The notes beneath the pieces are model-generated. The model was not told the DNA's origin, did not search any database, and saw nothing but the letters and a program-made list of their open reading frames with translations. DNA of 10,063 nucleotides. Origin: Lachnospiraceae bacterium UBA3692. Its GTDB lineage: Bacteria > Bacillota > Clostridia > Lachnospirales > Lachnospiraceae. Made by a program: the position numbers and the translations under genes. The stretch spans positions 1-10,063 of the forward strand of contig DFIR01000044.1 of the NCBI GenBank assembly GCA_002372815.1. Direction: 5' to 3'. Below are positions 1 to 6,493 of this stretch, piece after piece (positions within the stretch are counted from its first letter, which is position 1; the number at the start of each line of letters is the position of its first letter).

Positions 1-17
1 GGTTTCCTGCGGAAACC
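1..17. other. Perfect 7-bp hairpin upstream of yaaA
   Basis: Positions 1-7 (GGTTTCC) are the exact reverse complement of 11-17 (GGAAACC), leaving the three-base loop TGC. No T-run follows on the + strand, so it is not a complete intrinsic terminator as seen here. It may be the 3' part of a larger structure between the upstream gene (dnaN would be expected) and yaaA. The window edge prevents a firmer call. Confidence 0.5.
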
Positions 18-49
18 TGTCACCACTTTATAGAAAAAAAAAAATAATC

Positions 50-262
50 ATGGAAATCACGATCAGAGACGAATTTATCAAACTGGGACAGGCCCTGAAG
101 CTTGCGGGGCTCGTGGAGTCCGGTGTGGAGGGGAAGATCCTCATCGAAGACGGGGAAGTGCAGGTCAACGGTGAGACGGAGACCCGCCGCGGAAAGAAGT
201 TGCGGGACGGCGACCAGGTGACCCTCCGGGGAACGACGTTCACGGTCCGCTCGAGCGTCTGA
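50..262 (+). CDS. yaaA: S4-domain RNA-binding protein, YaaA/RlbA family
   Basis: A 70-residue protein made almost entirely of one S4 RNA-binding domain (about residues 9-60). The diagnostic pieces are FIKLGQALKLAGLVESG, then GKILIEDGEVQVNGE, then TRRGKKLRDGDQV. S4 domains bind structured RNA; this small stand-alone family sits between dnaN and recF in Bacillota, where it has been linked to ribosome-related roles, though its exact substrate is not visible here. The length is normal for the family. The ATG at 50 gives the full domain. It has no recognisable Shine-Dalgarno sequence and is instead preceded by an A11 tract (34-44), which is unusual beside the purine-rich sites of its neighbours. 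recF starts 13 bases after its stop, so the two are probably co-transcribed, with reading from the upstream dnaN side. Confidence 0.93.
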   Translation: MEITIRDEFIKLGQALKLAGLVESGVEGKILIEDGEVQVNGETETRRGKKLRDGDQVTLRGTTFTVRSSV

Positions 263-275
263 GAAACGGGGCAGG

Positions 276-1385
276 ATGATCATACAATCTTTGGAACTAT
301 CCAACTTCAGAAATTATGAGGGGCTGCAGATGCAGTTCTCTCCGGGGACCAACATCCTGTTCGGGGAGAACGCGCAGGGGAAGACGAATATACTGGAAGC
401 GCTGTATATGATCTCCACGACCAGATCCCACCGCGGTGTGAGGGACCGGGACCTGATCCGCTTCGGACAGGAGGAGGCGCATATACGGGCAGTCCTTATG
501 AAGGGGGAGATCGATTACACCGTGGATATGCACCTTCGCTCCGGGAGGAGCAAAGGGATCGCGATCAACGGACAGCGGATCCGGAAGGCCTCGGAGCTGG
601 TCGGGCTGCTGCATATCGTGTTTTTTTCGCCGGAAGATCTCGGCATTGTGAAGAACGGACCATCGGAGAGGCGTCGTTTCATGGATCTGGAGCTCTGCCA
701 GCTGGACGCCTCTTATCTTTATGACCTGAATCGCTACAACAAGGTCATGGAACAGAGAAACAAGCTTCTCAAAGATATCAACATGTTCCCGCAGCTGGCG
801 GATACGCTGGATGTCTGGGACGGACAGCTCGTCGAACACGGCAGGCGCATCATTGAGAGGCGCAGGCAGTTCCTGTCGCAGCTGGTGCCGATGGTGGAGG
901 AGATCCACGGGAAGCTGTCCGGCGGAAGAGAGCAGCTGCGCCTGATCTATGAGCCGAACACAGAGGAGGAGGAACTCGCGGACAAGATCCGCAGGACGCG
1001 CGACAGAGATATCGCGATGAAGATGACAGGCTCCGGGCCCCACAGGGATGATTTCTCCTTCATGAACGGGGAGATCGATCTCAGGAGGTTCGGTTCCCAG
1101 GGACAGCAGCGGACATGCGCGCTGTCGCTGAAGCTGTCGGAGATCGAACTTGTGCGCTCGCTGATCGGGGATCAGCCGGTGCTCATGCTGGATGACGTTC
1201 TGTCGGAACTGGACAGCGGCAGGCAGAACTACCTGCTGGACACCATCGGCGGGATCCAGACGGTGATCACCTGCACGGGACTGGATGAATTTGTGGACCA
1301 CAGACTCTCGATCGACCGCATCTACAGGATCGAGAACGGGAGAGTCGCGATGAGCAACGAACCGGGAAGAGGAGAGAATGAGTAA
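276..1385 (+). CDS. recF: DNA replication and repair protein RecF
   Basis: A 369-residue SMC/ABC-type ATPase that binds gapped duplex DNA and helps load RecA through the RecFOR pathway. Visible motifs are the N-terminal LSNFRNYEGL, Walker A GENAQGKT (residues 30-37), the conserved TGSGPHRDDF (251-260), the ABC signature SQGQQRT (274-280), and Walker B plus D-loop PVLMLDDVLSELD (301-313). The middle (about 150-245) is the charged arm region. The length matches typical RecF (about 360-370). The ATG at 276 lies four bases after a GGGG (268-271), a modest ribosome binding site. The 3' end overlaps gyrB by 8 bases, which suggests translational coupling. Codon choice is richer in GGG, GGA and AGG than in gyrB/gyrA, consistent with lower expression rather than foreign origin. 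Confidence 0.98.
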   Translation: MIIQSLELSNFRNYEGLQMQFSPGTNILFGENAQGKTNILEALYMISTTRSHRGVRDRDLIRFGQEEAHIRAVLMKGEIDYTVDMHLRSGRSKGIAINGQRIRKASELVGLLHIVFFSPEDLGIVKNGPSERRRFMDLELCQLDASYLYDLNRYNKVMEQRNKLLKDINMFPQLADTLDVWDGQLVEHGRRIIERRRQFLSQLVPMVEEIHGKLSGGREQLRLIYEPNTEEEELADKIRRTRDRDIAMKMTGSGPHRDDFSFMNGEIDLRRFGSQGQQRTCALSLKLSEIELVRSLIGDQPVLMLDDVLSELDSGRQNYLLDTIGGIQTVITCTGLDEFVDHRLSIDRIYRIENGRVAMSNEPGRGENE

Positions 1386-3471
1386 AGAAGACATCAGAGC
1401 AAAAGAGACCCTGCCCGCACCCGACAATGCAGAAACGGCCGCCCCTTCCGGAAGGCCCGCCGAAGGCGCTTTCGATCTTCCGCAGGAGCAGGAGATCGAC
1501 GACAATGTGAAGGATACGACGGAAGTCGGAGATTATACGGCGGACAATATCCAGGTCCTGGAAGGCCTGGAAGCTGTCCGGAAGAGACCCGGCATGTATA
1601 TCGGCACGACCTCCGTGAGAGGCCTGCACCACCTCGTCTATGAGATCGTGGACAATTCGGTGGATGAGGCGCTCGCGGGCTTCTGCACGCATATCGAAGT
1701 GACGATCAATCCGGACGGTTCCGTCACGGTCACGGACAACGGCCGCGGCATTCCCGTCGGCATCAACCACAAGACCGGCAAGACGGCCGTGGAAGTGGTC
1801 TTCACCATCCTCCACGCGGGCGGCAAGTTCGGCGGCGGAGGATACAAGGTCTCCGGCGGTCTGCACGGCGTCGGCGCTTCGGTCGTCAACGCGCTTTCCT
1901 CCTGGCTGGAAGTCACTGTGAAGCAGGAAGGAAAGATCTGGAAGCAGCGATTTGAGAACGGCGGCAAGATCACGAAGGGTCTGCAGGAGATCGGCTCCTG
2001 CAAGGCGGAGGAGACAGGGACGTCTGTCACGTTCCTCCCGGATCCGGATATTTTCCGTGAGACGACCGTTTTTGACTATGATACGCTGAAGAACCGCCTG
2101 CGCGAGATGGCCTTCCTCACGAAGGGACTCCGGATCACGCTGCGGGATGACCGTCCGTCCGTCAGCGACGACGGGACGACCGTGAAGGAATACAGAGAGA
2201 ATACTTTCTGTTATGAGGGCGGCATCAAGGAATTCGTCGCGTATCTGAACCGCTCCAAGACACCGCTCTACGACGAGATCATGTACTTCGAGGGCACGAG
2301 GAACAACGTCTACGTGGAAGTCGCCATGCAGCACAACGATTCCTTCACCAACAGCGAGTACTGCTTCGTCAACAATATCAACACGCCGGAAGGCGGCATG
2401 CATCTTGTCGGCTTCCGCAACGCCGTCACCAAGACTTTCAACGACTACGCCAGAAAGAACAAGATCCTCCGCGACAGCGAACCGAACCTGTCCGGCGAGG
2501 ACATCCGTGAGGGCATCACGGCCATCATCAGCATCAAGATCGAGGATCCGCAGTTCGAGGGACAGACGAAGCAGAAGCTCGGCAACGTCGAGGCCCGCGG
2601 CGCGACGGACCGCGTCGTCTCGGAGCAGCTGACATATTTTCTCGAGCAGAATCCGACTGTCGCGAAGACGATCTGCGAGAAATCCATCCTGGCCCAGAGA
2701 GCCCGTGAGGCAGCCCGCCGCGCGAGAGAGGCTACCAGGAGAAAATCCGTCCTCGAGACGGCAAGTCTTCCCGGCAAGCTCGCCGACTGCTCGGAGAAGG
2801 ATCCCTCCAAGTGCGAGATCTTCCTCGTCGAGGGCGACAGCGCCGGCGGAAGCGCCAAGGGCGCCCGCAGCCGTGCCACCCAGGCCATCCTGCCCCTCCG
2901 CGGCAAGATCCTGAACGTCGAGAAGGCGCGTGAGGAGCGCATCTACGCCAACGAGGAGATCAAGGCGATGATCACCGCGTTCGGCACGGGCATCCGGGAC
3001 GAATTCAACATCGACAAGCTCCGCTATGACAAGATCATCATCATGACGGATGCCGACGTCGATGGCGCCCACATCGACACGCTGATGCTCACCTTCCTCT
3101 ACCGCTTCATGCCGGAGCTGATCCGGCAGGGCCACGTATACCTGGCCATGCCGCCGCTCTACAAGCTCGAGAAGAACCGCAAGGTATGGTACGCCTACAG
3201 CGACGAGGAGCTCAACAGGATCCTGGAAGACGTCGGCCGCGACCAGAACAACCGCATCCAGCGCTACAAAGGCCTTGGCGAAATGGACAAGGAACAGCTC
3301 TGGGAGACCACGATGAATCCGGAGACCCGCATCCTCAAGCGCGTCATGATCAACGAGGAGACCGAATCCGAAGTCGACCTGACCTTCAACATCCTCATGG
3401 GCGACAAGGTCGAACCCCGCCGCGAATTCATCGAAACCAACGCAAAGTACGTGAAAAACTTGGATATATAA
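1378..3471 (+). CDS. gyrB: DNA gyrase subunit B
   Basis: The ATPase subunit of DNA gyrase, 697 residues. The GHKL ATPase domain shows the catalytic Glu89 and Mg-binding Asn93 in EIVDNSVDEALAG, Asp120 in TDNGRGIP, and the ATP lid GGLHGVGASVVNALS (160-174). The TOPRIM domain shows EGDSAGG (485-491) and the metal-binding Asp558/Asp560/Asp562 in MTDADVDGAHI. The C-terminal KGLGEMD (631-637) and the final NAKYVKNLDI are typical. The ATG at 1378 is preceded by GAGGAGAG and overlaps the recF end, so I keep this start, although it creates a roughly 45-residue acidic, Pro/Ala-rich extension before the usual YTADNIQVLEGLEAVRKRPGM core. An in-frame GTG at 1507 is the nearest alternative. Gln183 occupies the position of E. 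coli Arg136, a coumarin contact. The protein lacks the E. coli-type TOPRIM insertion. Confidence 0.98.
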   Translation: MSKEDIRAKETLPAPDNAETAAPSGRPAEGAFDLPQEQEIDDNVKDTTEVGDYTADNIQVLEGLEAVRKRPGMYIGTTSVRGLHHLVYEIVDNSVDEALAGFCTHIEVTINPDGSVTVTDNGRGIPVGINHKTGKTAVEVVFTILHAGGKFGGGGYKVSGGLHGVGASVVNALSSWLEVTVKQEGKIWKQRFENGGKITKGLQEIGSCKAEETGTSVTFLPDPDIFRETTVFDYDTLKNRLREMAFLTKGLRITLRDDRPSVSDDGTTVKEYRENTFCYEGGIKEFVAYLNRSKTPLYDEIMYFEGTRNNVYVEVAMQHNDSFTNSEYCFVNNINTPEGGMHLVGFRNAVTKTFNDYARKNKILRDSEPNLSGEDIREGITAIISIKIEDPQFEGQTKQKLGNVEARGATDRVVSEQLTYFLEQNPTVAKTICEKSILAQRAREAARRAREATRRKSVLETASLPGKLADCSEKDPSKCEIFLVEGDSAGGSAKGARSRATQAILPLRGKILNVEKAREERIYANEEIKAMITAFGTGIRDEFNIDKLRYDKIIIMTDADVDGAHIDTLMLTFLYRFMPELIRQGHVYLAMPPLYKLEKNRKVWYAYSDEELNRILEDVGRDQNNRIQRYKGLGEMDKEQLWETTMNPETRILKRVMINEETESEVDLTFNILMGDKVEPRREFIETNAKYVKNLDI

Positions 3472-3639
3472 TCAGCACCGTAGGGACAATTACAGAGAAG
3501 ATGAACGGAGAGTTTACTCTCCGGGCAGCTTTTCTGTGATTGGCCCGGAGGCGGACAAGGCGCGCAGCGCCTCTGTTCGCCTCCAGTCTCAGAAAGCGAA
3601 GCTTTCTGAGACATGGTGCTGATAAGAAAGCTTCAGCAC
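3471..3639 (+). other. Compact four-way-junction structured element between gyrB and gyrA
   Basis: Nearly every base can pair. P1: 3471-3481 with 3613-3623 (11 bp, one G-T). P2: 3483-3485 with 3544-3546, an A-G mismatch, then 3487-3500 with 3529-3542 (14 bp, two G-T), and an inner 3506-3512/3517-3523 helix with a TTTA loop. P3: 3547-3556 with 3575-3584 and 3558-3563 with 3567-3572, loop GCA. P4: 3586-3597 with 3601-3612, a perfect 12-bp stem with loop GAA. The helices abut with one spare A on either side, a tight four-way junction. After it, 3633-3639 repeats the 5' strand of P1 and could pair with 3616-3622 instead. No T-run follows any stem, so these are not intrinsic terminators. It could be a cis-acting RNA in the gyrBA transcript or a small inverted-repeat mobile element; I do not recognise it as a named family. 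Confidence 0.7.
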
Positions 3640-3644
3640 TCATA

Positions 3645-3650
3645 AAAAGG
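3645..3650 (+). promoter_or_regulatory. gyrA ribosome binding site
   Basis: The AAAAGG at this position lies seven bases before the gyrA ATG at 3658, directly after the alternative hairpin of the gyrB-gyrA element. If that hairpin or its neighbours shift, access to this site could be affected; this is inference. Confidence 0.6.
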
Positions 3651-3657
3651 AAACAGC

Positions 3658-6207
3658 ATGGAAGAGACAATCTTTGACAGGATCCAGGAAGTAGACCTCC
3701 GCAAGACCATGGAGACATCGTATATCGACTATGCGATGAGCGTCATTGCGTCCAGAGCCCTTCCCGACGTGCGGGACGGCTTGAAGCCCGTACAGAGAAG
3801 GATCCTGTACGCGATGAGCGAGCTGAACAACGGTCCCGACAAGCCGCACAGAAAATGTGCCCGTATCGTCGGCGATACGATGGGTAAATATCACCCGCAC
3901 GGTGACAGTTCGATCTACGGAGCGCTGGTCAATATGGCCCAGCCGTGGTCGATGCGCTGTACCCTTGTCGACGGACACGGCAACTTCGGCAGCGTGGACG
4001 GCGACGGCGCCGCCGCGATGCGATATACGGAAGCCCGTCTCACAAAGATCTCCATGGAGATGCTCGCCGACATCGGCAAGAACACGGTCGAGTTCGTCCC
4101 CAACTTCGATGAGACGGAGAAGGAGCCCTCGGTCCTCCCCAGCCGTTTTCCCAATCTGCTCGTAAACGGTACGACCGGCATCGCGGTCGGTATGGCGACC
4201 AATATTCCCCCGCACAACCTGCGGGAAGTGATCGGCGCAGTCGTCAAGATCATTGACAACCAGGTCATTGAGGACCGCGACACGGAGATCGACGAGATCC
4301 TGAAGATCGTGAAGGCGCCTGATTTTCCCACAGGCGGCGTGATCATGGGGACGGCCGGCGTCAATGAGGCCTATCGGACCGGCCGCGGCAAGATCGTCAC
4401 CCGCGCCGTGACGAATATCGAGGCGATGCACGGCGGCAAGAACCGCATCGTCGTGACGGAGCTCCCTTATCTGGTCAACAAAGCGAACCTGATCCAGAAG
4501 ATCGCGGATCTGGTGAAAAACAAGAAGATCGAAGGCATCACCGATCTTCGCGACGAGTCCGACCGCGAAGGCATGCGCGTCGTCATCGAACTGCGCCACG
4601 ACGCGAATCCCAATGTGATACTGAACCAGCTGTTCAAACACACGCAGCTGCAGGATACGTTCGGCGTGACGATGCTCGCCCTTGTCGGCAACGAGCCGCG
4701 CGTCATGAATATCAAGGAACTCCTGACCCACTATCTGACCCATCAGGAGGACGTGGTCACGCGCAGGACCAAATATGATCTCAACAAGGCACTGGAGAGG
4801 GATCATATCCTGCAGGGACTGCTCATCGCGCTGGACAACATCGACGAGGTGGTCCGCATCATCCGCGAGAGCGCCAATGTGCAGGAAGCCAAGGAGAGAC
4901 TGATCACCCGCTTCGGCCTGGACGATGTGCAGGCCCAGGCGATCGTGGACATGCGTCTCCGGGCCCTGACAGGTCTGGAAAGAGACAAGCTGGAGAACGA
5001 GCACCAGGAGCTCCTGAAGAAGATCGCCGAGTACCAGGCGATCCTCGGCGACAGAAAGCTGCTGCTGGGCGTGATCCGCAAGGAGATCCAGGAGATCGCC
5101 GACAAGTACGGCGAGGACCGTCTCACCCGTATCGAGGCGGATGCCTCCGAGATCGCCACGGAGGATCTGATCCCCAATGTCAATACCGTGATCACGATGT
5201 CGTCCCTCGGCTACATCAAGCGCATGACCGTGGACAATTTCAAGGTCCAGAACCGCGGCGGCCGCGGCATCAAGGGCATGAACACGCTCGAGAACGACTA
5301 TATCGAAGATCTTCTTATGAATAAGACGCACGATCCGATCATGTTCTTCACGAACAAGGGCCGCGTCTACAAGATGAAGACCTACAAGATCCCGGAGGCG
5401 AGCCGCACTTCCCGCGGCATCCCGATCATCAACCTGCTGGAGATGATGCCGGGCGAGAAGATCACGGCGATCATCCCGATCCTGGACGGCCACGAGGACG
5501 AGAACCTCTTCATGGTCACGAAGAAGGGCATCATCAAGAAGACGCCCATGAGCGACTTCAACAATATCCGCAAGAACGGCCTCAACGCCGTCAACCTGCG
5601 CGAGGACGACGAGCTGATCGAGGTCAAGCAGACCAACGAGCAGAGCGAGATCTTCATCGTCACGAAGAAGGGCATGTGCATCCGTTTCGACGAGACGGAA
5701 GTCCGGGCGATGGGGCGCGGCGCCACCGGCGTATACGGCATCCGTCTCCGGGAAGGGGACGAAGTCGTCGGCATGCAGCTGCAGACACAGGGCGATTCCC
5801 TTCTGTTCGTCTGTGAGAACGGCATGGGCAAGCGCACCGGCATGGACCAGTTCGTCAAACAGGGCCGCGGCGGCTACGGCAGGATCTGCTACAAGATCAA
5901 CGAGAGGACCGGCAATATCGTCGGCGTCAAGGCCGTGACGGACGAGCACGAATTCATGCTCATCAATTCGAACGGCATCATCATTCAGCTGGCTGCCTCC
6001 CAGATCCGGAAGATGGGCAGACACGCCTCCGGCGTGCGCCTGATGAACCTGGACGAAGGCGCGAAGGTCGTGAGCATCGCAAAGGTGCGCGCGGACGACA
6101 GCGCGGCGATCGACGGGGAACTCTCCGCGGAGGAACTCCCGGTGGAGGAACTTCCGGCAGATGAGGCGGAGATCATGGCGGAAGAGACAGAGGCAACAGA
6201 AGAATAA
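3658..6207 (+). CDS. gyrA: DNA gyrase subunit A
   Basis: The DNA breakage-reunion subunit of gyrase, 849 residues, partner of GyrB in the A2B2 enzyme that introduces negative supercoils. The N-terminal domain has the conserved SYIDYAMSVIASRALPDVRD and GLKPVQRRIL, the quinolone-determining region YHPHGDSSIYGALV (residues 78-91), and the catalytic Arg122-Tyr123 in MRYTEARL. The C-terminal beta-pinwheel carries a GyrA-box, QNRGGRG (531-537), which separates GyrA from the related ParC, followed by repeated blade motifs such as RGIPIINLL and GVRLMNLDEG. A Glu/Asp-rich tail (about 813-849) closes the protein. Ser84 matches E. coli Ser83, but Gly88 stands where E. coli has Asp87 and many Bacillota have Glu. 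It follows gyrB by 186 bases with no terminator between, so the two are probably co-transcribed. Confidence 0.98.
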   Translation: MEETIFDRIQEVDLRKTMETSYIDYAMSVIASRALPDVRDGLKPVQRRILYAMSELNNGPDKPHRKCARIVGDTMGKYHPHGDSSIYGALVNMAQPWSMRCTLVDGHGNFGSVDGDGAAAMRYTEARLTKISMEMLADIGKNTVEFVPNFDETEKEPSVLPSRFPNLLVNGTTGIAVGMATNIPPHNLREVIGAVVKIIDNQVIEDRDTEIDEILKIVKAPDFPTGGVIMGTAGVNEAYRTGRGKIVTRAVTNIEAMHGGKNRIVVTELPYLVNKANLIQKIADLVKNKKIEGITDLRDESDREGMRVVIELRHDANPNVILNQLFKHTQLQDTFGVTMLALVGNEPRVMNIKELLTHYLTHQEDVVTRRTKYDLNKALERDHILQGLLIALDNIDEVVRIIRESANVQEAKERLITRFGLDDVQAQAIVDMRLRALTGLERDKLENEHQELLKKIAEYQAILGDRKLLLGVIRKEIQEIADKYGEDRLTRIEADASEIATEDLIPNVNTVITMSSLGYIKRMTVDNFKVQNRGGRGIKGMNTLENDYIEDLLMNKTHDPIMFFTNKGRVYKMKTYKIPEASRTSRGIPIINLLEMMPGEKITAIIPILDGHEDENLFMVTKKGIIKKTPMSDFNNIRKNGLNAVNLREDDELIEVKQTNEQSEIFIVTKKGMCIRFDETEVRAMGRGATGVYGIRLREGDEVVGMQLQTQGDSLLFVCENGMGKRTGMDQFVKQGRGGYGRICYKINERTGNIVGVKAVTDEHEFMLINSNGIIIQLAASQIRKMGRHASGVRLMNLDEGAKVVSIAKVRADDSAAIDGELSAEELPVEELPADEAEIMAEETEATEE

Positions 6208-6227
6208 ATAGCAGCGCAAAGAAACGG

Positions 6228-6265
6228 CAGCGCCACACGGTGAGACGTGCGGCGCTGTTTTTTTT
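6228..6265 (+). terminator. Intrinsic terminator of gyrA
   Basis: The arms 6228-6238 and 6247-6257 pair over 11 positions with one A-C mismatch (CAGCGCC with GGCGCTG at the base), a short loop lies between, and eight T residues follow at 6258-6265. This is a textbook intrinsic terminator 20 bases after the gyrA stop and marks the end of the gyrase transcript. Confidence 0.92.
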
Positions 6266-6280
6266 CTGTCTTTCAAACAG

Positions 6281-6307
6281 ATTGTGTATTAAAAAATTAT
6301 ACACAAT
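6281..6307. promoter_or_regulatory. Palindrome ATTGTGTAT-N9-ATACACAAT, candidate operator
   Basis: Two perfect 9-base inverted arms (6281-6289 and 6299-6307) are separated by nine AT bases, so the half-sites are centred 18 bases apart. It lies between the gyrA terminator and the feo promoter, about 65-90 bases upstream of the -35 element. This fits a dimeric regulator site, but I cannot match it to a named regulator: the half-site spacing is wrong for Rex and it is not a Fur box. A hairpin role is possible but less likely because no T-run follows. Confidence 0.45.
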
Positions 6308-6334
6308 TTAATTCGTTATATTAGACAAACTTTG

Positions 6335-6363
6335 TTAGTAATCACTAAGTTATCTTTAGCTAA
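6335..6363. promoter_or_regulatory. TTAG/CTAA inverted-repeat cluster upstream of the feo promoter
   Basis: TTAGT-AATC-ACTAA (6335-6348) is a 5-bp-arm inverted repeat and TTAGCTAA (6356-6363) is a perfect 8-base palindrome ending ten bases before the -35 element. TGTTAGT occurs at 6333-6339 and again, 45 bases on, at 6378-6384 across the -35/spacer junction. TTAG/CTAA half-sites recall DtxR/IdeR-type iron-regulator boxes, which would suit an iron-uptake operon, but the spacing does not match the canonical 19-bp box. The regulator is therefore open. Confidence 0.35.
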
Positions 6364-6372
6364 TTCTACAGA

Positions 6373-6402
6373 TTGACTGTTAGTCTTGGGTAACAATATA
6401 AT
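6373..6402 (+). promoter_or_regulatory. Sigma-A-type promoter of the feo operon
   Basis: TTGACT (6373-6378) and a perfect TATAAT (6397-6402) are separated by 18 bases, inside an AT-rich stretch just upstream of the iron operon. The expected transcription start is near 6408-6410, giving a leader of about 85 bases before the first feoA. GACT-GTT-AGTC (6375-6385) is a small inverted repeat overlapping the -35 box and is a plausible repressor contact. Confidence 0.78.
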
Positions 6403-6414
6403 AGATAAGGTTAT

Positions 6415-6463
6415 AAAGTGCTAACTATGCCCGGTATCTGAGAGAGCAGAAAGGATGCACTTT
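6415..6463 (+). other. Leader stem of the feo transcript
   Basis: AAAGTGC (6415-6421) is the exact reverse complement of GCACTTT (6457-6463), with a small inner TCTG/CAGA stem (6437-6440 with 6447-6450). The outer stem covers an in-frame ATG at 6455 and leaves the strong ribosome binding site at 6480-6488 free. No T-run follows, and I do not recognise a known metal riboswitch. Confidence 0.4.
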
Positions 6464-6493
6464 TGGCCAGATCCCGCGAAAGGAAGGAATGTT

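Noticed and set aside
1267..3135. Long minus-strand open frame opposite gyrB (622 codons)
   Set aside because: Antisense shadow of gyrB; the gyrB reading has all gyrase motifs, so the reverse frame has no support.
3501..3539. Twelve-codon mini-ORF (ATG to TGA) inside the gyrB-gyrA gap, possible leader peptide
   Set aside because: It lies wholly inside the second arm of the junction, has no properly spaced ribosome binding site, and shows no run of regulatory codons. The pairing explains the sequence better.
3586..3612. Perfect 12-bp hairpin as a gyrB terminator
   Set aside because: No T-run follows it; the sequence continues into the next paired segment and the gyrA binding site, so termination is unlikely.
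3640..6276. Very long open frame on the minus strand opposite gyrA (878 codons)
   Set aside because: It is the antisense shadow of gyrA, kept open by the C/G-rich third positions. It has no family motifs, is rich in His/Asp/Leu low-complexity, and has no independent promoter or binding site.
6281..6307. Rex or Fur operator
   Set aside because: The arms contain TTGTGTAT/ATACACAA, but the half-site spacing is too wide for Rex and the sequence does not match the Fur GATAAT-type repeat.
6409..6493. Metal-sensing riboswitch (NiCo/czcD-type, reported to respond to iron) in the feo leader
   Set aside because: The leader is too short and lacks the four-helix layout and conserved junction bases expected for that class. 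Only one 7-bp stem is evident.
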